Positions 1 to 6,552 of a stretch of 7,186 nt of DNA are shown piece after piece; position 1 is the first letter of the stretch; each line of letters opens with the position of its first letter. Under the pieces are notes generated by a model that did no database searches, was not told the DNA's origin, and saw nothing but the letters and a program-made list of their open reading frames with translations. The DNA is from JBBTWO01 sp038062745 (GTDB lineage: Bacteria > Patescibacteriota > Microgenomatia > UBA8517), in contig JBBTWO010000005.1 of assembly GCA_038062745.1 (NCBI GenBank), forward strand, positions 1 to 7,186. Direction: 5' to 3'. The translations under genes and the position numbers were made by a program.

Positions 1-242
1 CGAATATTATTTGCTTTTTGTTTGTTGTGCCATGCCAATATTTTTGGCCTTGCTTTATCGAAAGCTTTGTTGATGTTCTGCCTTAGTTTTAGTCTTTGCT
101 TGTCTGTTAGTTTGATATCTTTGAACCAGTAAGACAGTGTGGATTTTGGGATGTTCCACTTACGTCCAATCTTTGTCATGGAAGTACCCCTCCTTCTTAA
201 TGTCATTGCTTCTTTTTTATACTCTGCCCATTTGGATAACAT
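1..242 (-). CDS. Helix-turn-helix protein, CPR-type, N-terminal part (runs off left edge)
   Basis: Eighty complete codons are visible from an ATG at 242, and the gene continues beyond base 1. Residues about 20-40 form a helix-turn-helix: an R-R-R-G-T-S turn, then the segment IGRKWNIPKSTLSYWFKDI, whose second half is a classic recognition helix. The following KLTDKQRLKL and the basic KARPKILAWHNKQK stretch match a protein type I recall as common in CPR genomes, where this domain heads longer proteins, some with nuclease-like or homing-endonuclease-like C-termini. The missing C-terminus prevents deciding between regulator, recombinase and endonuclease. The ATG is chosen because an in-frame TAA lies four codons upstream (252-254) and a TATAAT sits just before it. 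No Shine-Dalgarno is present. The gene lies 43 bases downstream of the M20 gene on the same strand. Confidence 0.75.
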   Translation of the reverse strand, partial: MLSKWAEYKKEAMTLRRRGTSMTKIGRKWNIPKSTLSYWFKDIKLTDKQRLKLRQNINKAFDKARPKILAWHNKQKANNI

Positions 243-250
243 ACATCCAT

Positions 251-256
251 ATTATA
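251..256 (-). promoter_or_regulatory. -10 element close to the HTH gene start
   Basis: An exact TATAAT lies on the minus strand with 8 bases between it and the ATG at 242. A start site about 7 bases downstream would fall almost on the start codon, giving a leaderless or nearly leaderless mRNA. The -35 region at the right distance is poor (TCTTTA at 17-base spacing). Confidence 0.45.
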
Positions 257-285
257 CCCGTATATTTGTGTTGTAAAGAGATTAA

Positions 286-1608
286 TTATTTTTTACGCAA
301 TGGAATACCTTCCTCGTCTAGTTTTTTAACTAACTGAGTAGTAAATTCAATCCCCTTTGTAATGTTTTCTAGTCTCATGTTTTCATTAGGACCATGCATA
401 TTTGAATCTAAGTCAGCAAACCCAAATAAAAGAATATTTGGGGTCACATTTTCTTTTATTAAATTTACAATAGCTATTGACCCACCCTCAGCTTTTATAA
501 GTGGCTTATGTCTATACACCTTTTCAGCTATAGTACTGGCAATTTTAATCAGGTCATTGTCTGGAGAAACATATACAGCTTCAGATAAATTGTGAAGAGA
601 AATATCTACTGTACATTTTTTGGAATCAACATATTTTTCAATTTGTTTTTGTATTTTTGTCCAGGTTGTGTTTCCATTAATTGTGTAAGGAAAACGGTAA
701 TTGTATTTAAGTGAACACTTGTGGGGTATAACATTTCTAACTTTATTTGAAATTACACCTGTACTGACTTCAGTCAGCTCCAAACTTGGAGTCAAAGTTG
801 TCAAAACAGAAGCATTCTTTGGACAATAACTTTGCACATTGAGAGATTTCAATGTTTTATTAAAGTTTATTTGATCAGCCTCAATTGAAGATTTTACTAA
901 ATCTTTATGTGGCTTAGATCCCTTCATTAAAGAATTTAGAAAATCGTTATTAAATGCTCTGTTGTGTAATTCTAACGCTAGATTGGCTGCGTTAGGTAGC
1001 GCGCCGCCATACAAACCTGAGTGTTCTTCTTGTTTCGCTGTTGTTAATTGAATTTCAAAAGAAATGTTTCCCCGAAGTGAGGAGATTATTGTTGGCAAGT
1101 TTTTTGAAATCATTAGTGAATCGGAAATTAACACATAATCTATCTTTTCATCTAATCCATTTTTAAGTACAGCTTTTAAGGCTGGGCCACTTACTTCTTC
1201 TTCGCCTTCGACAAGAAAAATTATATTAAGATTTTTTATGTTTTTAGTTTGCAATAAATCCAAAACCGCCATCAAATTAATGTATAGTTGCCCCTTGTTG
1301 TCGGATATTCCTCGAGCGATTATTTTATTCTTAATAGTAGTAAGTGTAAAAGGGTCACTGTCCCATTTTTGACCTTCTATTCCTACTACGTCGTAGTGTC
1401 CATATATCAATAAGGTTTTATTGGAGGCCTTAGTAAATCGTTTTGCGTAAATGATACTATTGTTAACACCAAGCGTTTTAACTTTAAATTCATATTTCTT
1501 AAGTAACTTAATTAAATAGCTTTTTATATCTTTTACTTCTTGAGAATAAGCAACATCAGAACTTATAGATTTGAAACTTATTAAGTCTTCTAATATTTTA
1601 ATGTCCAT
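286..1608 (-). CDS. M20-family metallopeptidase (carnosinase/dipeptidase-like)
   Basis: The 440-residue protein has the M20 dinuclear zinc hydrolase pattern throughout. GHYDVV gives ligand H71 and D73; ISDNKGQ gives bridging D103; VEGEEEVSG gives the general base and ligand pair E137/E138; D163 lies in LISDS; H196 lies in EEHSGLYGG, the dimerisation-domain histidine; and H405 lies in NMHGPNENM. The HSGLYGGALPNAA stretch resembles M20 dipeptidases of the carnosinase type more than DapE or ArgE. Members hydrolyse amide bonds of dipeptides or acyl-amino acids in the cytoplasm; the substrate here is unknown. No signal peptide is seen. I prefer the ATG at 1608 over one five codons upstream because AAAGGAG precedes it by 5 bases. 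It overlaps the BshC-like gene by 11 bases, so co-transcription and coupled translation are likely. Confidence 0.9.
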   Translation of the reverse strand: MDIKILEDLISFKSISSDVAYSQEVKDIKSYLIKLLKKYEFKVKTLGVNNSIIYAKRFTKASNKTLLIYGHYDVVGIEGQKWDSDPFTLTTIKNKIIARGISDNKGQLYINLMAVLDLLQTKNIKNLNIIFLVEGEEEVSGPALKAVLKNGLDEKIDYVLISDSLMISKNLPTIISSLRGNISFEIQLTTAKQEEHSGLYGGALPNAANLALELHNRAFNNDFLNSLMKGSKPHKDLVKSSIEADQINFNKTLKSLNVQSYCPKNASVLTTLTPSLELTEVSTGVISNKVRNVIPHKCSLKYNYRFPYTINGNTTWTKIQKQIEKYVDSKKCTVDISLHNLSEAVYVSPDNDLIKIASTIAEKVYRHKPLIKAEGGSIAIVNLIKENVTPNILLFGFADLDSNMHGPNENMRLENITKGIEFTTQLVKKLDEEGIPLRKK

Positions 1609-3514
1609 TTCTGCTCCTTTCATAATCTAATTTCGCTCTCTCTAGTCTATATATTGCTCCTACTCTTTTTGGTCTAGTCATTGCTGCTTCGATTAGTGAA
1701 ATATCTCTACATGTCCGTTTTCTGACATTCGAAATTTGCACATCAATTTGTTCTATTTCATCCGAAATTATACGCTTTGATTGATTAATATTGTCAAGTA
1801 ACGACCTTGCCCCAACCCACTCTTGCAAATTTCTCCAGAAATGATGAAGTGCTGGTAGCTCAAGACCAGAAAAGCTAAGAAGGCTAATAAGTTGTTCGTT
1901 ATCCATGGAGAATAATTCATATAACAATTCTGCGATTGTATTAAATTTTTTATTATTTGTGACAGTTTTAATATCAATTTTTTGTTCGGTTAAGAAAGTG
2001 ACCAATTGTTGATATTCAGAGGCAAGCTGAGAAAGAGGGTGGAATTCCTTAATTTTCCCAGCATCTTTTACTTTTGACAATCCCATACTCTCAAGACAGC
2101 TGGTAAAAGCATCTTTGCTTAGTTGATAAGCTTCTCCAGATTTTTTATTTTCAATAGTCAACCGAGCATTTTGTTGTTCTCTTACTTCCTCAAACGCAGC
2201 AATTTTTTGTGTTAATAGACGTTTTTCAATACCCAAAGCTTTGGGTGAATGGCTTATGGCTCCTATTGGAGACATGTTCAAGTGGCCATTTGGATAAACT
2301 ACTGACCCTGATGGAATTTCAATACCATATGACCGTGCTGTTGTGAGCTCATTTATGGTTTCATAGTAATGTCCTGTCTTTCCATGAATAACTGGCATAC
2401 TTAACCTTTTTCTTAATAAATCTACAAGTGTGATAGCAGCCGGGGAGATCTTGTCGAACCCATTTTGTTTTAGTAAATCTTGAGCTGTGGAACTCTGTGA
2501 ATATTTTAGAACTGTTGTAAATCTGTTGTTTTTTGCATCATAAGTTCCAATAAATATGTTGCCCTTCTCTATTTTCATCCATGCTCTTTCTCTCACAACT
2601 TTGTTGGTAGAATTTTTGTCAGTTACCCATAAAGGTAATTCGAATAGTTGGGTATTTCTCTTAAATATTAAAAACCCATTCGTTTTTTGTTGTTGTCTTA
2701 GAGGTTGAGGCAACAAGTGATCATCTGGAAATTCTATTGCCTTCACATCCTCAGTCGCGTTATTGTAATGAGAAATCCATTCAGGTAATTCCAATATAAT
2801 TTCTGCTAAACCTTTCTTTGCGGCATCAGTTTTTAAAAAGTCTGACAACATAATATCCACTGTTTGAGATTGAGGAGACAATTTTTTCATCAAGTATGAT
2901 TGAACAGCTGAATTAAATTCGGCAAATGATCTGATTAACTGATAATTCTCCAATATAAAATCTTTACATTCACAAAGTAATGTAGAATCTTGTGAGTAAT
3001 TGGATAAACAATCAGATATCAAACTATCAAAGAATACCTCAACATCTTCTTGTTTTGGTTTTTGGACGTCTGACATCAAATCGTTATCGTTGTAATTTCC
3101 AGCTAAATCATAACGTCTGTATTGAATATCTCCATTAACGTAAATTGGTAGTTCTAAATATGAAAAACCACTCTTTCCTGCTCGGTCGTGGTCAGCATGA
3201 GTGTGAACAATTGTCAGTTCTGAATGCACCCCAATTCTTTTTGCAACTCTTCTATGAACTCCATAATCCAAAGTAGGCTGTTGTCCTGTAAAAACAATTG
3301 GTGCTTCAGTGTTTACGGTTGAGTTGTTCATAGAATTTATTTTTCCCCATATACCTATCGAAGCACATTGCTGTATTGACTGTTTAAGATCTGCAGGCTG
3401 AGGATGACTTTCTACATATTGCCTTACATCGGCCTCTAAGGTGTAAAAATTAGATTCTACTACTCTGCTTCTGGTACTGAAATCTGTATGTATATGATTT
3501 TCTATTTCTGACAT
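1598..3514 (-). CDS. Divergent BshC-like protein (possible cysteine- or amino-acid-adding ligase)
   Basis: The 638-residue protein shows three landmarks in the order found in BshC, the enzyme that adds cysteine to glucosaminyl-malate in bacillithiol synthesis. IVFTGQQP (residues 73-80) corresponds to the BshC TGQQxG loop. HTHADHDRAG (104-113) sits where BshC has GEDHD. MPVIHGKTGHYYETINEL (373-390) followed by YGIEIP sits where BshC has its GGPGE..YW..L block and the following gI..P segment. Helical, probably coiled-coil stretches follow at about 430-460 and 575-620. It is roughly 100 residues longer than typical BshC, and the motifs are altered, so the substrate may differ. No BshA or BshB gene is visible. 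No Shine-Dalgarno sits at usable distance from the ATG; the nearest GGAGAGG is 18 bases away, inside the terminator arm. It heads an operon with the M20 gene. Confidence 0.55.
   Translation of the reverse strand: MSEIENHIHTDFSTRSRVVESNFYTLEADVRQYVESHPQPADLKQSIQQCASIGIWGKINSMNNSTVNTEAPIVFTGQQPTLDYGVHRRVAKRIGVHSELTIVHTHADHDRAGKSGFSYLELPIYVNGDIQYRRYDLAGNYNDNDLMSDVQKPKQEDVEVFFDSLISDCLSNYSQDSTLLCECKDFILENYQLIRSFAEFNSAVQSYLMKKLSPQSQTVDIMLSDFLKTDAAKKGLAEIILELPEWISHYNNATEDVKAIEFPDDHLLPQPLRQQQKTNGFLIFKRNTQLFELPLWVTDKNSTNKVVRERAWMKIEKGNIFIGTYDAKNNRFTTVLKYSQSSTAQDLLKQNGFDKISPAAITLVDLLRKRLSMPVIHGKTGHYYETINELTTARSYGIEIPSGSVVYPNGHLNMSPIGAISHSPKALGIEKRLLTQKIAAFEEVREQQNARLTIENKKSGEAYQLSKDAFTSCLESMGLSKVKDAGKIKEFHPLSQLASEYQQLVTFLTEQKIDIKTVTNNKKFNTIAELLYELFSMDNEQLISLLSFSGLELPALHHFWRNLQEWVGARSLLDNINQSKRIISDEIEQIDVQISNVRKRTCRDISLIEAAMTRPKRVGAIYRLERAKLDYERSRNGH
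1614..1620 (-). promoter_or_regulatory. Strong Shine-Dalgarno of the M20 gene
   Basis: AAAGGAG lies 5 bases before the ATG at 1608 and inside the last codons of the upstream BshC-like gene. It is the only strong ribosome binding site in the window. It decides the start and fits translational coupling of an internal operon gene. Confidence 0.85.
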
Positions 3515-3524
3515 TTTTAGATAT

Positions 3525-3555
3525 AAAAAAAACCTCTCCTTTTAAGTGAGAGGTT
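3525..3555 (-). terminator. Intrinsic terminator between leader and BshC-like gene
   Basis: On the minus strand AACCTCTC (3555 to 3548) pairs perfectly with GAGAGGTT (3538 to 3531) across a 9-base loop. A run of eight T (3532 to 3525) follows, its first two bases inside the stem. The T run ends 10 bases before the ATG at 3514. A terminator placed immediately before a start codon suggests attenuation rather than ordinary end-of-gene termination. It could also end read-through from the gene at 3701-4327. Confidence 0.85.
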
Positions 3556-3665
3556 GCTGTTTTGTTTTTTGTTTTTCTTAAGTTTGAATCCCTCCCACTA
3601 TAAATTAGCCCCAAATTGTAAAGAGGACGCAATTCATAGTGGTGTTCCAAACTTGTTGCATTTGG
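3525..3665 (-). ncRNA. Structured leader RNA, candidate attenuator or riboswitch
   Basis: From a predicted start near 3664, the RNA can fold into a long imperfect hairpin made of three nested stems: 3648-3654 with 3580-3586 (7 bp), 3636-3642 with 3595-3601 (7 bp) and 3630-3634 with 3614-3618 (5 bp). An A-rich, C-spotted linker at about 3556-3580 leads to the terminator. The segment GUGGGAGG (3598 to 3591), whose first four bases lie in the middle stem, can instead pair with CCUCUCAC (3553 to 3546), the 5' arm of the terminator, over 8 bp with one G-U. The two folds exclude each other, so the upstream structure would favour termination. A second competitor pairs CCAAA at the 5' end (3665 to 3661) with UUUGG (3651 to 3647). 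I see no T-box motif and no riboswitch class I recognise. It could also be a stand-alone RNA of about 140 nt. Confidence 0.55.
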
Positions 3666-3670
3666 AGTAT

Positions 3671-3698
3671 TTTATATGAAGTTAATTTTGTTTGTCAA
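3671..3698 (-). promoter_or_regulatory. Promoter of the leader RNA and BshC-like/M20 operon
   Basis: On the minus strand a perfect TTGACA (3698 to 3693) is followed after 16 bases by TATAAA (3676 to 3671). The start is expected near 3664. The -35 begins just beyond the stop codon of the upstream gene, so the operon has its own promoter separate from that gene. The box pair and spacing are identical to those before the polymerase gene at 6787-6814. Confidence 0.75.
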
Positions 3699-3700
3699 AT

Positions 3701-4327
3701 TTAACCTGCAGATCTTTGTAAGTAGTGCTCTGAAGACAAAAGATAACTTCCCCTCCCCTTTTTGTAATTATTGCCCCAAACATTTCCTCCCTTTTTACCT
3801 CTGGCATTAACTGCGTGTAACCAATGGGAAGCTTCATTGGCATTTTTTCGGAAAGCTTGCATAAAATCAAGTAATTTCTCAAAAAATCTTAAATGATAGA
3901 TACCAGGATTTACTGGAGCTTGGATGGCAGCAATTTTGATCTCTTGTGCCAGTTGTGGAGTTGTTTGGGCAATTGCCTGCATTTCTTGCATAATAGCTTG
4001 TAGTTGGCCGCCCAATTCCTGCATTTTTCTCTCAAAAAGGCCTCTTTCTTCTTCTCGCAGGGTTCTTTCCATTGCCAGTTGTTTTTGAAGTTTTTCTTCT
4101 TTTTCTCGGTTACCTGAGAAAACATCCTTCATGCCCACTTGTTCACCGGGTTTGATTTCGCCGGAGTAAGATTTGTTTTGGGCCCGGGACTTGAATAACT
4201 GATTAAAGAAGTCTTTGGACATTGGAGAAAGTAAGTCTTCTTTGACGCTCTCCAAGACATTGGCACGACTAGCCAGCTTGGTGGCTTTCTGTTTCTTGGT
4301 ACCAGTGTTTGCCTGATTTGAGTTCAT
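3701..4327 (-). CDS. DUF5660-like conserved CPR protein with coiled coil
   Basis: The 208-residue cytoplasmic protein has no signal peptide or membrane segment. Residues 1-75 are basic and polar, probably partly disordered. Residues about 74-130 are charged and glutamine-rich (EKEEKLQKQL, then MQEMQAIAQ), consistent with a coiled coil. Residues about 143-208 form a conserved-looking end: YHLRFFEKLLDFMQAFRK, ASHWLHAVN, a lysine/glycine-rich stretch, then SYLLSSEHYLQRSAG. From memory this end matches the DUF5660 family of Microgenomates-type bacteria, whose function is unknown; I could not confirm it. It lies downstream of trigger factor but has its own promoter. No Shine-Dalgarno precedes the ATG, whose upstream bases are pyrimidine-rich, and a hairpin occupies the 5' UTR. 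Confidence 0.8.
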   Translation of the reverse strand: MNSNQANTGTKKQKATKLASRANVLESVKEDLLSPMSKDFFNQLFKSRAQNKSYSGEIKPGEQVGMKDVFSGNREKEEKLQKQLAMERTLREEERGLFERKMQELGGQLQAIMQEMQAIAQTTPQLAQEIKIAAIQAPVNPGIYHLRFFEKLLDFMQAFRKNANEASHWLHAVNARGKKGGNVWGNNYKKGRGSYLLSSEHYLQRSAG

Positions 4328-4334
4328 GGGATGG

Positions 4335-4361
4335 AAAGGTTTGACTTAAACTTCAAACTTT
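4335..4361 (-). other. 5' UTR hairpin before the DUF5660-like start
   Basis: AAAGTTTGA (4361 to 4353) can pair with TCAAACCTTT (4344 to 4335) with one bulged base, forming about 9 bp around an 8-base loop. It starts at the predicted transcript 5' end and finishes 7 bases before the ATG. No T run follows, so it is not a terminator. A role in mRNA stability or translation is possible but unproven. Confidence 0.4.
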
Positions 4362-4368
4362 ATTGCTG

Positions 4369-4397
4369 ATTTTAGACTAGCTGGGGTCAGGAGTCAA
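4369..4397 (-). promoter_or_regulatory. Promoter of the DUF5660-like gene
   Basis: On the minus strand TTGACT (4397 to 4392) is followed after 17 bases by TAAAAT (4374 to 4369). Each box is one base off consensus. The predicted start near 4362 leaves a 5' UTR of about 35 bases. It lies in the gap after trigger factor, where no terminator is visible, so read-through from upstream may add to expression. Confidence 0.65.
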
Positions 4398-4419
4398 GAA
4401 AAATTAGGTATGAATTCTA

Positions 4420-5262
4420 TTAAATAAGGGCAACAAGAGAGTCCATAACGGTTCTTCTTTGAAGGACATTTCTGACAATATTTTTCTGTTCTGGGGTGTT
4501 TAATTTCTCTTCCATTCCGGCCTGTCCCGCAGAAGCGGCTTTAATGGCTCTGTCAACTTCTTGATCATTTGCAACCACATTTTCTGTGTCAGCAATTTTT
4601 CCCAGAATTAATTCGATTGAAATGGCCTTTTTGGCTTGGGTCTCATATTCAGTTCTTAGAGTCTCTGGAGTTTTACCAACTTGAGCCAAATAGCCTTCAA
4701 TTTGTAATCCTAATTTTTCAATTCTGCTTAGAAGTTGTGAGAGTCTATTGTTTACTTCCTCTTCAATCAAAAGTGCAGGAATATCAATTTTGATATTTTC
4801 AACTAAGGTTTGCAAAATTATTTGTTCTTTTTCTTCTTTGGTGAATTGAGGCTTGCCTTTGTCTAAAATTAACTTTCGATAGTCGCCCAGTTCAAATTCT
4901 GGGAGCTCACACGTAACGGCTCGTATTTCCCAATCTTGTCCCTCAATAGCTTTTAAAACTTCAATTCTTGGATAAATTGCAGGTTTGACTTTGTGGGTGT
5001 TGATTATTTCTCCTATAAAGGATGAATAAAAGTGGCTAAGGGTATGTTCAATCACAACTGAGGTAGAAATCTTTTCTTTTACTTTGGCAATTGGAGCTTT
5101 GCCTTTTCTAAATCCCGGGATGGTTACTTTGGCTCCCTCTTCTTGTAAAACATGATTATAGACTGCTTCGACGTCTTTCCAGGCAAGTGTAAAAGTAACT
5201 TGAACTGTGCCTTTGTCTTGTTTGGCCAAAATAGAATTAGGTTTGCTTGCCACGAGGGTCAT
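4420..5262 (-). CDS. tig: Trigger factor, short form lacking the PPIase domain
   Basis: This is the ribosome-associated chaperone that meets nascent chains at the exit tunnel. Residues 1-115 are the N-terminal ribosome-binding domain with the signature IPGFRKGKAP (48-57), whose GFRKGK loop contacts the ribosome. After CELPEFELGDYRKL (118-131) the sequence passes almost directly into the helical C-terminal chaperone domain (PQFTKEEKEQ, then DIPALLIEEEVNNRL and onward). The FKBP-type prolyl isomerase domain is therefore missing, giving 280 residues rather than the usual 430 or so. The gene ends in tandem stops TAA TAG. The ATG at 5262 overlaps a TATAAT; a GTG at 5253 (codon 4) is 7 bases past that box and may be the true start. 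That choice also brings the distance to GFRKG (46 residues) closer to E. coli (43). It follows the small basic gene by 14 bases. Confidence 0.92.
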   Translation of the reverse strand: MTLVASKPNSILAKQDKGTVQVTFTLAWKDVEAVYNHVLQEEGAKVTIPGFRKGKAPIAKVKEKISTSVVIEHTLSHFYSSFIGEIINTHKVKPAIYPRIEVLKAIEGQDWEIRAVTCELPEFELGDYRKLILDKGKPQFTKEEKEQIILQTLVENIKIDIPALLIEEEVNNRLSQLLSRIEKLGLQIEGYLAQVGKTPETLRTEYETQAKKAISIELILGKIADTENVVANDQEVDRAIKAASAGQAGMEEKLNTPEQKNIVRNVLQRRTVMDSLVALI

Positions 5263-5266
5263 TATA
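5261..5266 (-). promoter_or_regulatory. -10 element overlapping the trigger factor ATG
   Basis: An exact TATAAT on the minus strand ends inside the ATG at 5262. Initiation about 7 bases downstream would start the RNA near the GTG at 5253, excluding the ATG. The -35 region is weak (TGGAAG at 17-base spacing). Transcription from the genes upstream is also likely. Confidence 0.35.
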
Positions 5267-5276
5267 CATCGACCAA

Positions 5277-5459
5277 TTAATTACTTCCACTACCTTTATT
5301 CTGGGTCATTTTAAAATTTGAAGGATTAAATCCTCCTCCTTTTGGAGAAAAGGTTTGACCTTTAAAGTGATCACTGGTTCTGAAGCCCAGTGGCTTGCCA
5401 AACTTGGATTTAAGAATGGGGGAAGATTGTTTCGGTTTTACAGTTTTTGTTTGTGCCAT
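5277..5459 (-). CDS. Small basic protein, hypothetical
   Basis: The 60-residue protein is rich in lysine, serine, glycine and glutamine (starting MAQTKTVKPKQSSPILKSKF, ending KMTQNKGSGSN), with no membrane segment and no cysteines. It is probably disordered and may bind nucleic acid or ribosomes, though nothing proves that. It is taken as real because it fits exactly between two genes: its ATG is 7 bases beyond the hydrolase stop codon and its own TAA is 14 bases before trigger factor. I reject an in-frame TTG at 5477, which would overlap the hydrolase gene. A weak AGGTG lies very close to the ATG. I do not recognise the family. Confidence 0.65.
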   Translation of the reverse strand: MAQTKTVKPKQSSPILKSKFGKPLGFRTSDHFKGQTFSPKGGGFNPSNFKMTQNKGSGSN

Positions 5460-5465
5460 ACACCT

Positions 5466-5471
5466 ATTATA
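5466..5471 (-). promoter_or_regulatory. Possible -10 element before the small basic gene
   Basis: An exact TATAAT ends 6 bases before the ATG at 5459, but it is built from the hydrolase's last codon and stop (ATA TAA T), so it may be coincidental. No good -35 is seen. Confidence 0.25.
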
Positions 5472-6540
5472 TAGCAAACTGCAAATTTTTCTTGAAAAAC
5501 TCCAAATCTCGCTGGATTACTATATCCCACCCAGGCTGTAGATTGTGATCTGCTCCTGGATAAACATAATAATTAATATCAACCTCTTTTGATTTGAGAG
5601 TTTTACTCAAACTATTAGACCATTCAAGTGGCACGGCATCATCGTTAGTCCCTTGATGTAGTTGGATTGGAGCCTTAATTTTATCAAAATACAAATCTAG
5701 TGAGAATTTATCAGTGTTGTAAACATCTTCAAAATTAGCCAATTCGCGACGAATTAACTTTCCTTTGTCATCACTTTCATCGGTATAGTAAAGAATGTTG
5801 TAAGGAAAAGGTTTTGACACAGGTGCCCACAGCGTTGTAGGGATATCTCTACCGGTTATCTGAAGAGCTGTTAAAGCAATCTGTCCCCCATTGGAATGAG
5901 CCCAGATAAAGATATTGGTTTTGTCCCAGCTTTCAAGCTGATCAAGCGAATTTAAAAGTGCTAAGACTGTAGTATAAGTTTGAAATCGGGATTCAAAAAT
6001 GTTGGAGGAATTAATGTCACTGTCTGCATATCCCAAAAAATCTGGGGCAACCGTAAGGTAACCATTTTTGACAAATACTTGGGCTGCTCTCTTTGTTCCT
6101 ACTCCTGGGGAATAGATCGCCGGATCAACGTAACCCCGGATCATAAATACTAAAGGATATTTCTTGTTAGGCGCAGCAGGATCTGTTGGGGTATTTATTA
6201 ATACTGAAGTTGATTTTTCCTCTTTAGTGCCTGGATTGGGAAGAAATTTAAAATTAAAAACTTCAGATTTATATAATGGATCGTTTTGTATAGCAGGAGT
6301 AGTTTCTTGGTCGCTTGTATTTTTGAATTCCAATTTGCCGGCTGGGTAAGCTGTTTTGGAAAGATTTTCAATACTGTAAACCTCCAGAGGTTTTGGGATA
6401 ACCTTTTCAATTAAAGGTGCATTATCCTTAGGAATGTAGTTTCCCCTCATCCACCAGCCAATAAACACGGCTAATACAAAGAAACAAAGGAAACAAATAA
6501 ATATCAAAATATTCTTTCTGGTTAAGTTTGAAAGCTTCAC
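5467..6540 (-). CDS. Membrane-anchored alpha/beta hydrolase (S9/dienelactone-hydrolase-like)
   Basis: The 357-residue protein begins with a short basic stretch and one hydrophobic helix (residues 10-30, ILIFICFLCFFVLAVFIGWW). It lacks a lipobox, so it is probably a signal anchor holding the enzyme outside the membrane. A linker of about 85 residues follows. The hydrolase fold then starts at KKYPLVFMIRGY (126-137, oxyanion strand). The nucleophile elbow is WAHSNGGQ with S216; the acid is D300 in HQGTNDDAVP; the histidine is H332 in GADHNLQPG. The triad is complete and the arrangement matches prolyl-oligopeptidase/dienelactone-hydrolase-like serine hydrolases; an esterase or peptidase acting on surface or external substrates is plausible. 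The start is GTG at 6540; the next Met falls after the membrane helix, and an in-frame TAA lies a few codons upstream. The gene ends in TAA TAG. Confidence 0.88.
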   Translation of the reverse strand: MKLSNLTRKNILIFICFLCFFVLAVFIGWWMRGNYIPKDNAPLIEKVIPKPLEVYSIENLSKTAYPAGKLEFKNTSDQETTPAIQNDPLYKSEVFNFKFLPNPGTKEEKSTSVLINTPTDPAAPNKKYPLVFMIRGYVDPAIYSPGVGTKRAAQVFVKNGYLTVAPDFLGYADSDINSSNIFESRFQTYTTVLALLNSLDQLESWDKTNIFIWAHSNGGQIALTALQITGRDIPTTLWAPVSKPFPYNILYYTDESDDKGKLIRRELANFEDVYNTDKFSLDLYFDKIKAPIQLHQGTNDDAVPLEWSNSLSKTLKSKEVDINYYVYPGADHNLQPGWDIVIQRDLEFFKKNLQFAI

Positions 6541-6546
6541 AGATTT

Positions 6547-6552
6547 ATTATA
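6547..6552 (-). promoter_or_regulatory. -10 element close to the hydrolase start
   Basis: An exact TATAAT on the minus strand ends 6 bases before the GTG at 6540, placing the expected transcript start at or next to the start codon. No Shine-Dalgarno lies in between and the -35 region is not convincing. Confidence 0.45.

Noticed and set aside
137..595. Plus-strand open frames of 66 and 77 codons at 137-337 and 362-595
   Set aside because: They lie antisense to the HTH and M20 genes, which have clear motifs, and they encode only composition-driven hydrophobic sequence.
3580..3601. Plus-strand TTTGAATCCCTCCCAC looks like a tRNA T-loop and acceptor end
   Set aside because: The five bases before the loop do not pair with those after it, and no D-arm, anticodon arm or matching 5' acceptor strand precedes it.
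3450..3650. Open minus-strand frame of 66 codons across the leader and the start of the BshC-like gene
   Set aside because: It runs through the terminator hairpin and T run and overlaps the BshC-like gene out of frame. It has no recognisable motif.
3580..3665. T-box leader of an amino-acid gene
   Set aside because: UUUGGAACACCAC only loosely recalls the T-box TGGNACCGCG element, it sits at the 5' end rather than before the terminator, and no stem I layout is seen.
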